From NCBI RefSeq assembly GCF_040954835.1, contig NC_090712.1, positions 9,061,284-9,125,283 on the forward strand: a DNA stretch of 64,000 nucleotides, read 5' to 3'. Source of the DNA: Lepisosteus oculatus. Its lineage: Eukaryota > Chordata > Actinopteri > Semionotiformes > Lepisosteidae. The notes beneath the pieces are model-generated. The model saw only the letters and a list, made by a program, of their open reading frames with translations. It was not told the origin of the DNA and searched no databases. Each line of letters begins with the position of its first letter. Position 1 is the first letter of the stretch. Below are positions 13,201 through 26,000 of this stretch, in pieces. Both the position numbers and the translations under genes were made by a program.

Positions 13201-13219
13201 CCCCCCTCCCTCCCTCCCC
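13201..13219 (-). other. actr2: G-quadruplex-forming tract in ACTR2 3' UTR
   Basis: The transcribed sense sequence is GGGGAGGGAGGGAGGGGGG: four G runs separated by single A residues, a canonical quadruplex pattern with very short loops. It lies about 800 nt after the stop and 200 nt before the candidate poly(A) signal. Confidence 0.7.
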
Positions 13220-13890
13220 GAAAATGTGACGAATTAAGGTCAGGGAGCCCAGTCCCTTTTAAAAAACTAAACGGTGAAGTCCGGAACTCCGTGGTGAATG
13301 GCGATGATCGTACATTACGTGACTACACATTCTTGCTCTCTACTCAAAGAGAAACTGCAATGCAAAAAGAGTACGAAAAATAAAGAGGTAAAGAAGAATT
13401 AGACATCCAATAGAAAGAAAGCACACCCCCCCGCCAAAAAAAAATGATCAGTCTCAATTTGAATTTAATGCCTCACAATTCTCAGACAAAGAAGCAGAAG
13501 ACGCGTTAAAAGAAGGGTAGGCGCTCCTTCTAACAACTTCCATCTTATTAGGAAACCACTAAGCAAACAAATCCTAAAGTACTGGCTGCAGCAGGCAGGT
13601 TGGGAGATGTAAGAAAGTAGCTTGTGTTTTCCCCTGCAAATCCTTGAGATAAATGAAACTCAGCTCACTGAGCTAGCTGAGGACAAAGCAAGCACGCCTG
13701 TGGCTATAAATGCAAAAAAAAAAAATACAAAGAAAAAGAGTTACCAGCATGTCTGGATGGCAAAGGCAGTGCATAAGATAGGTCTGACACTGCTGTGGGT
13801 TTGTTATGGAGCAATGATAAAGTTATAAATGCTCAAAGTTGGTGGCGACAAGACAGAAAATAAAACCTTGCCAGGAAACTCAGATTTTGA

Positions 13891-13928
13891 CCCCCCCCCC
13901 CACTCCCTCCCGGGCACAACCCCCCGTC
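13891..13928 (-). other. actr2: Second G-rich tract in ACTR2 3' UTR
   Basis: The plus strand has a run of 11 C followed by ACTCCCTCCCGGG and, after a short gap, a further run of C. In the mRNA this gives four or more runs of at least three G within about 40 nt, about 100 nt after the stop codon. It is less regular than the tract at 13201. Confidence 0.5.
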
Positions 13929-14016
13929 GATGGATGAGCGAGAATGAAGGAAGTAGCAGAAAAGGAAAAGGCGGACGAAAGCTCGTGAGGAAGTGGTGGC
14001 GTGAGAATGTCCGAGC

Positions 14017-17000
14017 TTATCTAACGGTGACTCCCAGCTTCTCCAAGACGCGCATGCCCTTCTCCTGATACTCCTCCCGGGTCAGCCAGAAGTTGTCCTT
14101 GTCTTTCATGATGTCGGCAAGCACAGCGCCACCCAGGAACACCATGTGTTTACGGCGAGGGGGGTCCTCAATCCGGATCTTGAATTTCTGAAAGAGGCAG
14201 GAAAGACGTGTGGGAGGGGAGTTAGCGAACTACCGCGTCGCTGCAGTGTACCTGGTCCAGATCCATAACTTTGAAGAGTCGCACTGTAAGTTCAGAGTTG
14301 AAATGACAGCGGTCAGTGGGGAATATTCCCAGTGACTGAAACATATGTAGAAATGTTCAGAAATTTCTAAAAAAGAAACAACAATCTTTTCACATAAGCA
14401 TCCCTGGTAGGGAGCTGAACTACAAGCAGCCAGGGTGCGATTCAGGCCTGTTACAGCTCCAAACAGCTGGCGAGTGGATCAGATTGTGCAGAAGCTGTGG
14501 AAGAGTAAGTATGCGACGTCTCACTCTGTGAAACAGAGACGAGAGGGAGCCCACAGAAACTCAGTCAGTACATCCTCTGGCGGGTGGCAAAAAAATTCAG
14601 GGAGCGGCAGACATACAGAAGTGTGCAAACCTACATTTGCATTACAAACAAATTCGCTGGCTTGAACAAGGGTAGCACTTCCTGCAACTCACCTTGACAC
14701 CTCCGATAACATAAAATAAACACAAGCCCAGCCATGCAGCATTTTAATACAGGCTTTCTCTACTGCTTAAGTGAGGAAAGTCTGCAATGGCAACAAAATC
14801 TGGTTGCTCCACACGTCTTAAATACACTTTAATTTCCATGCGATTTATATTCAAGACAGACATGCCACTCAGACCTATCTAGAATTTCATCTGTAATTGA
14901 TCATCTAAATTTAGAAGTCTGACAACCAGACAACTCGAATTAGGTTTTCCAGGCTAGAGGCCAGATTTTAAATAGTGAGATATGGGACAAGCCATGACCC
15001 AACCCTGCCACATATCTGACCTGACCTGGAGCGAATGCGTCCTGTTCAGAGAGGGTAACTGGTGGGCTGCGTGTCTGTACCTTGGCTGGTCAGCTTACAG
15101 CCTTTGGGTTTAATGGAGCCAAGAAGCCACAAAAGGCAGAACTGTTGCTCCACCTGGTGGCCTCTCGTGACAGTGTTTCTTTTTTTTACAGACTTGTTGA
15201 GATAGCTCATGGAACGCATCTTTACAAACTTATTTTATGAAACCATCGCACAAGGAACCTGAAAAGAAGGGCGTTTTTCTGGTTACCGAGTCTAACACTG
15301 TAGTCAGCCACTTCCTTCAACAGCTATGGAACTTAAAATAATCACGGGAAGAATTTTACAGGCATAAAACAAAGCAAAAATAAAAAAAAACTGAAAGGAG
15401 CAGTAAAATGATTAGTAAACTCAATGAGTTAAGGTCAATCAAAAACCTTTATGCAGATTAATTTTATTTATTTAGGTGGTTTCCGAGAGACCTAAAGACT
15501 ACTGGATCATCATCAGCCCCGATTCCATTGTAACCAAGAATCCCTCCCGGATTCTCAGAACCGGGAAACGTGGCTTTGCTGGAAGAACGCTGCGGCCGTG
15601 CGCCCCCGGCGCCCACACTCACCGACAGCTTGTCGACGTCCCCCTTCAGGACGCGCTCCAGGTACAGCTGCTTGAGCTCCCTCTCCAGCCGAGAGGGCAG
15701 GCCGGGGTACATGGTGGAGCCGCCCGACAGGACGATGTGCTTGTAGAACTCGGCCCTGCGGGACACAGAGGACACTCTCAGACCCGAGTCCAGCCCGCTC
15801 CCCGGCAACGCAGAGGTCGCCTTCCGCAGGGAAAGGCGTCTAGGCTGTGTATCCGCTGGGAGGCATTAAAACCACAACGAACGAGCAGGGAAACCAACAG
15901 CATGTAAGGTTTTATGTCTCCGCAAGAATTAAATAGTCTCAAGATCTTTCATCTCCAGCAGTACCACCTTGACCTATGCGATCAGTTGCCACCCTTCGGA
16001 ATTTGAGCACAGTTCATTGGAAGAACAGTTACTATATGTTGACCAGCCTCTTATCAGTCTCCTCAAGGTACGCGTGCTACATTCCTTTTCAGGACTATTG
16101 ACTCAAGAGGGCCACTCTGTTGAAACAGCGTGCCCGCCTGTACATGTCCTGTTGGCAAAGTTGACTTAACTGGGTGTAGAGGGCAAGCCCAGTGTTCAAT
16201 TCCCACCAAATTATTTTTGCGCCAGTCTCAGTCTTCCACAAACCAAGGTCTAAACAAATCCCCCCCCCCCAGTTTTGCGCTACAATGAATCTGTCCTAAA
16301 ATACTCATGTTTGATCAGAGAAATTCCTAGCACAGGATTTTGTATTATATAAAAAGAACTTCTTATAAGTTTCAACTTACCAACACTTATGGTTTTACAG
16401 TGCAATGAAAAGATACATCCCTGTATCCCATGTCTAGGTACAACTATTAAATGTTTAGTCCCTCAACGGGATTTCTTCAGCCGCCTTGAGTGCAAATCCA
16501 GAGTAAAACCGCAGATTTCAGTGCACACAGTGGGGTAACAAAAGAATCGATTACCCTCTCGGAGAAATTCTGAAGGCTCTCGTCATGTATGCGATATGTG
16601 ATACAGAACTAAAATCCAACATCACAGACATCAACTCGACATTCAGAGACCTGAGCAAAGCAACACATCAACAGCCACTGAGCTGGGACAGCCCATTGAC
16701 CTCCGGCTTTAGAAGAAGCCCTGCCTGCTCACTTACAGACGCTCACACAGAAAGCCAAACCGCATACCTGGTGTCGATGTCAGCAGCTTGGATGGTGTTG
16801 AAGAGCAACTCGGCCACTCCGACACCTTCAACGTTGATAAGGTGAGGCTGGAACAAAGCCTCTGGGGCCTCGAATCTCTCTCCTCCTACTTTGATAACCC
16901 TGCCGTCGGGAAGCTGGGGAGAGATGGGACACTGGCATGAAAATGACTCACTTGACACCGAAGGAGCACCTTCTGCTACTAAGGGAAGTGCTCACTCCTG

Positions 17001-20000
17001 GATTGAACGGAAATGTACAATTTGCACACCAAGTATTAAAAGCATGAGTGCAGGTCAGCAGATGCACTGTGTGACTGTTGATTTTTCACACTCCTGGACA
17101 AGCATTTTCCCTTGTTTCTCTGGACCCCCTGGGACAATCCCAAGAAGACACTGATGACCAGAAGGCTGTCACAAACCCAGGGTGCCTAGCTGATCCCTTG
17201 AATGCCAGTGGGAGTGCAAACAACAGGTAGGAAAAGGTTTTTAAATCTCGTCAAGGCCAGGCTATACCTTATCTCTACATCCTTTATTGTACTAAAAAAA
17301 ATTCTAAAAAGGAACCTTAGAAGATGCCCATGTACAAAGAGGCTCGTGTTCCTACCATTACAAGTTTAAGCAGAGGAGAGGGAGAAAATCGTCCTGATGC
17401 TCCTGTTATTTTCCTCACCTGCAACCCACTGGCAAGGTCTCCCTGACCCAGTTTGGGTTGTGACCCAATTTTAAAAAAACCATGCTCTCTAAAGCTAATG
17501 CTCAAAAGCAAGGCTAGAACAAGTTTGGTTTTAACAAGGTCTGACTACATCTAGAAAGTAAGTCTGATCTTTCAGCTCTGCCACTTAACAGGGTGATGCA
17601 GGAGAAATAAATACAGAAAGTCAAAATACAGCACAGAGCTAACAGGTCATCCGATTACATTTTATCCTGATGGCGGTGACAGCTTTGTGATGCAGTTCCT
17701 ACCTCCTTTTAAAATCACACAAAATCTGGGAGCAGTACAAATCCCTTTCCAAAATCTCATGTTTCCCTTTCTTTTTTAACTGCGTGTTCATGAGCAGAAG
17801 GGCTTGTTCTCTCTTTGTGGTGCATTGCTCAAGTTCCAGGATTCTCAAGCAAAGTACTAAAAGACTTTTCTCAGGTGGTAACTATCAAAGGGGAAAAACA
17901 ATTCTATACAGGTGAGGCAGGTACAGTTGAGGACATCCCTAATTTTAATAAGGAATAATATTTATGATTGGCTAACGTAATGTGAAAATAAAAACCTACA
18001 TCAATTAGCAATTTTGTTTGAAGGCCTGTTCTCAGCATTTGTTTTAAATGATGCTGTGGGTAAGCGGAGCACTAGAGAGGCTACTGCTGGAGCTCTTTCT
18101 GACAGAAAAATTACTGCTCAGTGGATGGCAGAATAAGAGATTCCGCGTTTAAATATATTCACTCTATAACACTGTAATTCATCTTCAAACAGTTGGTAAT
18201 ATTCATAATTAACTATCCTACATTTCAGTAGGTTCAGGACTGCCTTCATATGAATAGGTTTAAAAGGCTGACAAAGTGATTCAAAAGCTTTCTGCAAGGT
18301 CATGAAATAATAAAAACCTCTTCTTAAAAAAACAACACACGTATAAACATAACAGGATCAGTGATTCCATTCACTGCTTGAGGGCCTTGGTCTAAACTAG
18401 GAAACACATATTAGGAGGGGTTTTGAAAGATTTGGGCCACACAGGAAATGATGTTACATGTAGGTTAAGTTGTACAACAGTCTCTGTATTTTCCTCGTTT
18501 TTCTTAAGTCTGCTGGAAAGAAACACAAGCTAAAATAAACTCCAACTTAAAAGCTCAGCAAAAAGGTTCACCTGCGATTTTCCAAGAGCTGAGCTGTTAA
18601 ACAGAAAGGTACAGAAAAATAAACAAGCCTGTGAGGCAACACCAGATGAAAACCAAAACAACGTCAACCAAACCTTTCAGCATTCAATTAAAAAAATCAG
18701 TCTGAACAAAAAACACCAACAGATATTAAATGTATCTCAATTAAATGAGACACCTTGATCATATAATTTGGTAATAACGTCTACAAAAAAAATACACAGG
18801 AGTCATGGGCCTCACAGATCACAACTGGAGCACAAATGAAAACCTAAGATATTTGGTCCCACAGTGTACAGGCTTGAGCGTTTTCAAATACTGGAACATG
18901 AACAAGGAAAAATACAAAGGTTGCAAAACTACTTCAGGGACAAAGTGTCATAGATATCACCCTTCACAAGGCAAGCAAATAAAAGATGGAACTATGCTGA
19001 GCTTTCCTACTTCTTAAATAATTTCTTGCAACACACAATGCTTCATTACACCTTTATGGAGTGTATTAGGAGGAAACCACAATGTTCAGTATTGTACAGT
19101 GCAGCGCTCTATGGCTGTTGAACTGAAATTAACTGTAAATCGAGGGGGTGTTGCAGCCAACCATAAAATCAAACTGTACAAATGAGAATACCATGTCCTC
19201 CACAGGAAACTGCTATTCCTGAAGTTGCTGGTAAATGACCTCACAGACGTGAGCACATTCAGTGGGGCCAGCAGCGCATACCGTGTAGGACTCCACCAGC
19301 ACTGTGGTCTCCAAGGCCAGCTTCTGCTCCTGCTCGATGTTGTAGCCCACGTAGCACAGCTTCTCCTTCATCATGCGCACCGTCTCGAAATCGGCCGAAT
19401 GGTTAAAGGCGTAACCCCTCAGCAAAAGCAACTACAACAAGACGTGCTTTAGTTAGGGCCAGGGGCTTTTTCTTCAGAGCTCCCCGATGAACGACTTGCT
19501 TAACTGACGGAAAAATGACAAATAAAACACTGCAGAAACAGACAGTCGTGGTTTTATGCAATGAATAAGATGAGGCACCCCCCGGAGAGAGTCTAATTAG
19601 CACTCTTCGTCTTGGTAAAGCCAGACCTGCAGAAACTGTTATAGTACAGTTCCTGCAACAGTGACTTGTAGGCTTTGGAACACTGGAACACATGGGATAC
19701 AGATATAAATCAGCAAGAACAGTCAGATATACATCTGGGTCAGGGGCGGTGAGGTGGCCGTGTGGCTAAGGATCTGCACCTGTGGCTGGGAGGTTGCCAG
19801 TTCGTATCCCGCAGCCGGCAGAGGAATCCTACTCCGTTGGGTCCCTGAGCAAGACCCTTAGCCCCAACTGCTCCAGGGGCGCCGTATAAATGGCTGACCC
19901 TGCGCTCTGACCCTCCCTGTCTGTGTGTCTCATGGAGAGCAAGCTGGGGTATGCGAAAAGACAAATTCTTAATGCAAGAAATTGTATATGGCCAATAAAG

Positions 20001-23000
20001 TGATCTTATCTCTTTTACATGGTTAAGTGCAGCGGTCCTAATTGCACAAACAAGCAGCACTGCCACAAACACAGATGCACAACAGCGTACCTGGCAGGGA
20101 AAGTTACCTTGATGAGGTAGCGAGTGATGTCCCTTCCAGCAATGTCTAGTCGCCTGGTTAGATGAGGCAGCGAGAATCCCTCGTACACAGGACAGATATG
20201 GGTCACGCCATCGCCCGAGTCCACCACCACCCCGGTCAGCAAGCCTGAACACACGGCACAGCCTCTCTTGAGCAACAAACCTTGCTGGTCTTCACATAGC
20301 TACTACTGGAAAGAGCCCCGACTTTCACAGCCACAGAGGAGAAACAAAACGTCACCACTAGGTGGCACTCCCCACCTTATTAAAAACTCCTGCCAATGGG
20401 GAAGCAAGGCAATAAAATGGAGCCATTTGATTTTTATATTCACTTAAGCACAGACGGTTGCGGATGTACTCCCACGCTAATGTATTTATCTGGCAAGTCT
20501 AACAGCTGTTAACGAACAAAACTCTTTAACCTAGCTGCAGGCTTCTAGAAATCTGACCATAAAAATAATATATAAATAATAGAATCAGTTTAAAAACACT
20601 GGGATTTAAAATTAGTATTCAATAGGCTGCAATTTTTTTTACACACATGTCAAGCATTTTTCAGCCTAAAATGTATTGAAGTTGGTATAAATATTTATTA
20701 ATGCAAATTTACAATAAAATTTAGCATGTAAATCCAGGTGTGCATTCAGTATTTTTCAGAATAAACAAAAACTAAAAACGTGTCTGTCCATCCATCTAGT
20801 ATCAGAAAACTGCTTGAAACTAGCAAGGATCACAGCAACCAGATTTCACATCCACTGTGAAGAAATGCAGGCTATTTCTGGTGGCTACGAAAGGCTGTGC
20901 TGAGAGAGATGTCCATGACCTACCTTGAGCGTACAGGGTCAGTACAGCCTGGATTGCAATGTAAACCCCAGAGAACTTATATGTTTCAAACATGACCTGG
21001 AAAGGAAAGTAAAAAAATAGCTTAGTGAATGCAGCAAGAGACAAAAGAAAGATCTAAACTGTATTTAAAATACACATAAATATGTAGTGCAAGTATACAA
21101 TGTATAACTATGATACTGTTTCGTTTACACTGCAGTAGTAATTAGAGAATAAGTAATTCAAAGGGACTTCTATAATATATTAATCATCTGCAAAGCTTCT
21201 TGTTCACACACCTTTTGCAACATGACTGAGACTTCAAGCCCAAACACTGACCAGCGAGTACATTTATATCTCTTAGCATAGACTATACCATTAATATCTT
21301 TATTTATAACAGAGTCCAGTACAGATATCTGCGATCTGTGCTGCAAAGCAGAACAACATGCAGATGACATCAGCCAAACCTGAAGCACCCGCAAAAATGA
21401 ATGTGCATGACAGCATTATTTGATTTAGAACTATTTTAAAACATATATGCATTTCTCTGTATAAAAACTGTGAATCTTTCTGAGAACAACGTGTCCAAGT
21501 GCATTTTGTGCACTGGTATGAAGTGGAATTGCTGGACTGTTCACTGTCATGACAGTTTTACTCATTCAAGTCATCCCTTTGGATATTTTGGATAATTATT
21601 TTCTTAAATACTTCTTAAATACTTTCTTGTCCACTTCACTCTCGTCTCTAGTAAGGTGGTTATTTGCTTCGGAAAAACCAAAAACACATAAATGAGCACC
21701 TTGTGGGTAAGCTGCTAGCCATCCAGTTAAAATTCACAAGTGTCTGCAGAAACCTACAAGGCAATGCAGATTCTAAAACAGCTTTTAATTATATGGAGCG
21801 AACTGGAGCATGGAGATATCTTACTTACAATAAAGAACTCGAACCTGCAAAAATGTAGCCTAGTTGGCACCATACCTCACAATGCAGTCTTCTCAAAGCT
21901 ACAGTGAATCCTTTCAATTTTGGTTCATGGGGCATTCAAATTATGAGGTCAGGTCAAACCTGTTCACGTTTTGGCTTTTCGTAATTTGAATTAAAATTTA
22001 TATTGGGAAACAACCTGATATTAGGAAGTGCTTTATGCTGAGTACATCTGAGAAGTGAAAATCAGAGTTTAATTTCCCAGTACAATTAAACTTCTCAATT
22101 TTGCAAGTGGTCAAGGAAACATTGAAAGCTGCAAAAAAAAAAAGTGTTGGAGGCAAATGTCGAACTATAGCATGTGAAGACAGATGCGTTGCAGAAGACC
22201 CCGAGGAGCTGCTCACCTCAATGATCTTCTCCCTGTTCTTGGTGGGGTTCATTGGGGGCTCTGTGAGGAGGATCTTGCAGTCCTGGGAGTTGATGTTGAG
22301 TTTTTCAGGACCGAAGGTGTAGTCCCACAGGTGTTTCATGTCGTCCCAGTTCCGGACGATGCCGTTCTCCATGGGGTAGTTCACCTCCAGCATGGAGCGC
22401 AGCTCGCTGGCCTCGTCGCCCACCATCAGATCCTGCAGGAGCAGAGGTCACAGGTCAATCCCACTGTCCAGCTTAGGCTATGGACCACACTCTCCCAACA
22501 CTGGGTGCTTTTAAGAGCTGATTGTCAAGAACGATAAGGACTGCACTGTCTGACATGACAGCCAGGACTCTAAACAGGGGAAGGTAAATAAAGCACACGC
22601 AAGGGAAAGTGGGTTAAATATCCAAGGGCACAGGTCAGATGTTCAACAACGCGACTACGGGTCACAAGCCGCTGTTCCTGCTAACTTACTGGCTGATGGT
22701 TCTGGACTTTTTGTAAAATGACGATTGCTTTATGGATTTTCCCAGCAGAACAGTGTTGTTTCGCTGGCAGAAAGGAAGTGGGGAACTATAAAACTGACGA
22801 GGCCAACTGCGGAGAAAAGGCTGTGGAGACCTTTGGATCGGAATCAAATGACACAGGCATTGGCTACCATTCAAATAGCTAGAGAAAAGTCGGGGGAAAT
22901 GCTCAATTAAAAATATAACAATGTGATTTATTGTATTAAGGTTGTGGCAAGCCACAAAGAAGAAGAATATTTGCATTTAGCCTGTGCTGCAGACTATTAA

Positions 23001-26000
23001 ACACAATATTATTGTTTAAAGACAGTCGGAGATACAGGCACAAAGTGTCAAAGCCCCAGACTGCCACAGAAAATTCATGCCAACATGACATAGCTGCCAT
23101 TGCTCATTCTCATAGACGACACAGAGGCAAGATTGTTCTTTTAAAGGGATATTTATAAATTCCGAGCTTAATGACTTAACTCAAACAAGGAACCATTCAT
23201 TTCGATCCGGATTTACTAAGGAAATTTCTCCCAGCTCAGAACTGATAACTGCTTTTAAAAAGTCAGCGCATCAGTTGCGGCTCAAGTTCTTGATGAGGAT
23301 GAGATGAGCTCTTGGACGACACGGTGAATTAATCAGTAAAAGCACAACGTACAGCAAAAGTAGTAGGATGCACTCCACAGACCCTCTCGAAGCCAGACGC
23401 TCAAGTCTGTTTAGGCTTGACTGAGATCCTGGCATGCAGACAGAAGTTTCCATGCATTACTCCCTCAGTAATGTCACAACCAATTCCAATGACATTCATT
23501 CACCTTTAAAGATGCATTGCTTTATTTTTCAGTGCATTCTGCCAAGATGCGCAAGTGGTGTTTGCATTGCTCTCCTCCCTCTTGTAGAGAGAGAAATACT
23601 GAATTTTATTGTAAATAAATATCACCCATCTTTACTCAAAGACAGCCAGCTTCTTTTGATTAAGTCTGACTTCACTTGGCCCCAGCTCACAAGCCTGCGT
23701 GCTTTAAACGAGAAGCTGGATTATCTGAGGTTTACTGCTGCGTTTTCCATATGGTTTGCTTCATGACTTTTGAATTTGCATGTTTAAACACCACGAGAAA
23801 CACAAACCACAGGACACAAGTGGATCCTACAGGTAGGTGCATATAGGACAGAGATGAGGCAGTTCTTATACAAAGCGGGGGTCTGGATCTAGCTACACAA
23901 CCATGCTGTTAAAGCTGACACACCCACTTCTATCAAGAAGCAGCCAAATAAGATCTCAGGGCGAGATAAATACATATTGTATATGAAGAGAATGCATTTA
24001 CAATATTTCAGGATCACCTTCGAGTTCCAATATTAAAATTACACACTTTTGACTGAATACCATTTCCTAAAGGAAAATAATCTGATCAATTGTTTGACAA
24101 CTGTCCATTTCAAAGGTAACCAAACACAGCTGAAATCTGAAAGATAAAAAAAACTAAAACAATAAAGACACACTGACAGGATCGTAATGCGTTGTTCTTA
24201 AACTGACAAAACAAACAGAATTTTGAATGCTTGTCATTCAAAATACAGTCAACTTTTAGGTATTGTCTATAACGAGCAGGTGTAGAACAAAGCCAAAATG
24301 TATTACAAAAGAAAATTCTGAAATATACCAGCCTTCAATCAAACCACTGGCATGTATGTTAGAGGCACTGCTATACCTGAAATACTGTACGTAAAGTGTC
24401 ATGTGTGCACAGCTAACTGGGAAATCTACAAATTGGATTAGATTTCCCAGTCCTGGTGCTGGGGTGCCACACACCTTCTGGTAATTGTGCCACCTGAGCC
24501 CTCAAACAATTGAACCTGTAATAACAGGTTTAATTTCAACTCTTCAATTGTTTTCAATTCAATTGTTTTTTAGTTCCTGAACACGTAGGAGGCTGCCTTT
24601 AAGCTACTGTTCCATAAGTAACTTAAAGGCCTTAAAGAACAGTTATTACCCCCTCGTTACCCCTACCAGAAAGAAGAAAATGGGAGCAAGTTTTACCACA
24701 GTAAAGTATTTAATTGTACCAATCCATTCTTAGGGATTAGTGAAAAATGAAATAAAATGCTGCACCAGATTAAAGACCAACCAATTTTCAAAAGGCCTTT
24801 TTCATTCAGGTAAAAACTCGACTGGCCAAACAATTGCAATTCTCAAAAATTGTATGCTATAACCGTGTGTTCTAGCAGGACTCTGGAAAGAACTATGAAA
24901 AACAACTATATATGGTCTCTATTTTGTTTTACCATGGCGGATGTACTAAAGGAAATAGTTAACTTAAATAACCAAATGGGTGAGTGTTGCAGGCTACTTC
25001 ACTCATTGTCAGACTGAACACTTCTGCAAATGAATTTGAGATGGGGGGAAAAAAGAGGAAGAACTTGCAGTGAAGTCAACTCTTGCATTAGTCTGAAAGA
25101 GGTGTCTGTGTGCTTCTACCTCGATCAAAGGGAACTCGCAGGACTGATTGACAGGGGAACATGATTAAACTCTACAGACACAATCGTCACTGACCAAATG
25201 GTGAATACCCTACATGGATCAGCCAAGCCAGCAAAACAGAAAAAACAAAACAAAAAGGAGGTTAGAAAGAATGGTATTCTTTCATCAAGGCAAAGTATGC
25301 AAACCAAAGGGAGAAGGGAGAGAGGATAAAGAAATAGGGGGAAAAAACCCAGAAACTCAACAGTAAAAATGACCAAGCAGAGCAAATCTTTCTTCTGGCC
25401 AAGCAAACAAGGGAAAAAACAAAAAAACCAGCACACACTGAACCACACTTACCATCTTTTTGTTATTCTACTTCAACAGGTCAAGAAAGAAGAAGAAAGA
25501 GAAGGCAAAAGCAGAAGGTCAGACAGAAAGCAAAGACAGAAGCAGACCACAGCTAACTGCACCTTTCGGAGCTTCTTCAGAAATCTCGTTTATATCTGCA
25601 AAAGAGACTGTACATGACTGCCTGGTCTTCAAGCAGGATTAGGTCCAAGGCTACCCTCTTCACATTTAACAGCAGCACTGCTTTGAGTGTCACGGGTTGG
25701 ACAGGCATCTTCTACCCCAGACTAAACATCTTTCAGAAGAAGGCAGTCTTCCATGGTCCAGTCATCAACCATTAACCATTTGCTTGGTTTCCTCATCCAC
25801 GTCCTGCAAACTGAAAACTATGTGCAGACCTGGCTCCAGAGTCACAGAACTTGGCTAATACATACATTTAGTCCCGCAGAATATGATATAGAGAATACGA
25901 CTTAATTCAGTTTCAGGAGTACTTGAGATCTGGGATAATCACAACAAATACACAAACCTATGGGCTGTATTGACAAAGCTTGAGCCTGCAATCTATTGGC

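Larger units (their letters stand above)
12980..14016 (-). other. actr2: Probable 3' UTR of ACTR2
   Basis: This is non-coding sequence after the ACTR2 stop, ending near the AATAAA at 12998-13003. It contains two C-rich plus-strand tracts (13201-13219 and 13891-13928) that read as G-rich quadruplex-type sequence in the mRNA. The 3' limit is inferred. Confidence 0.6.
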
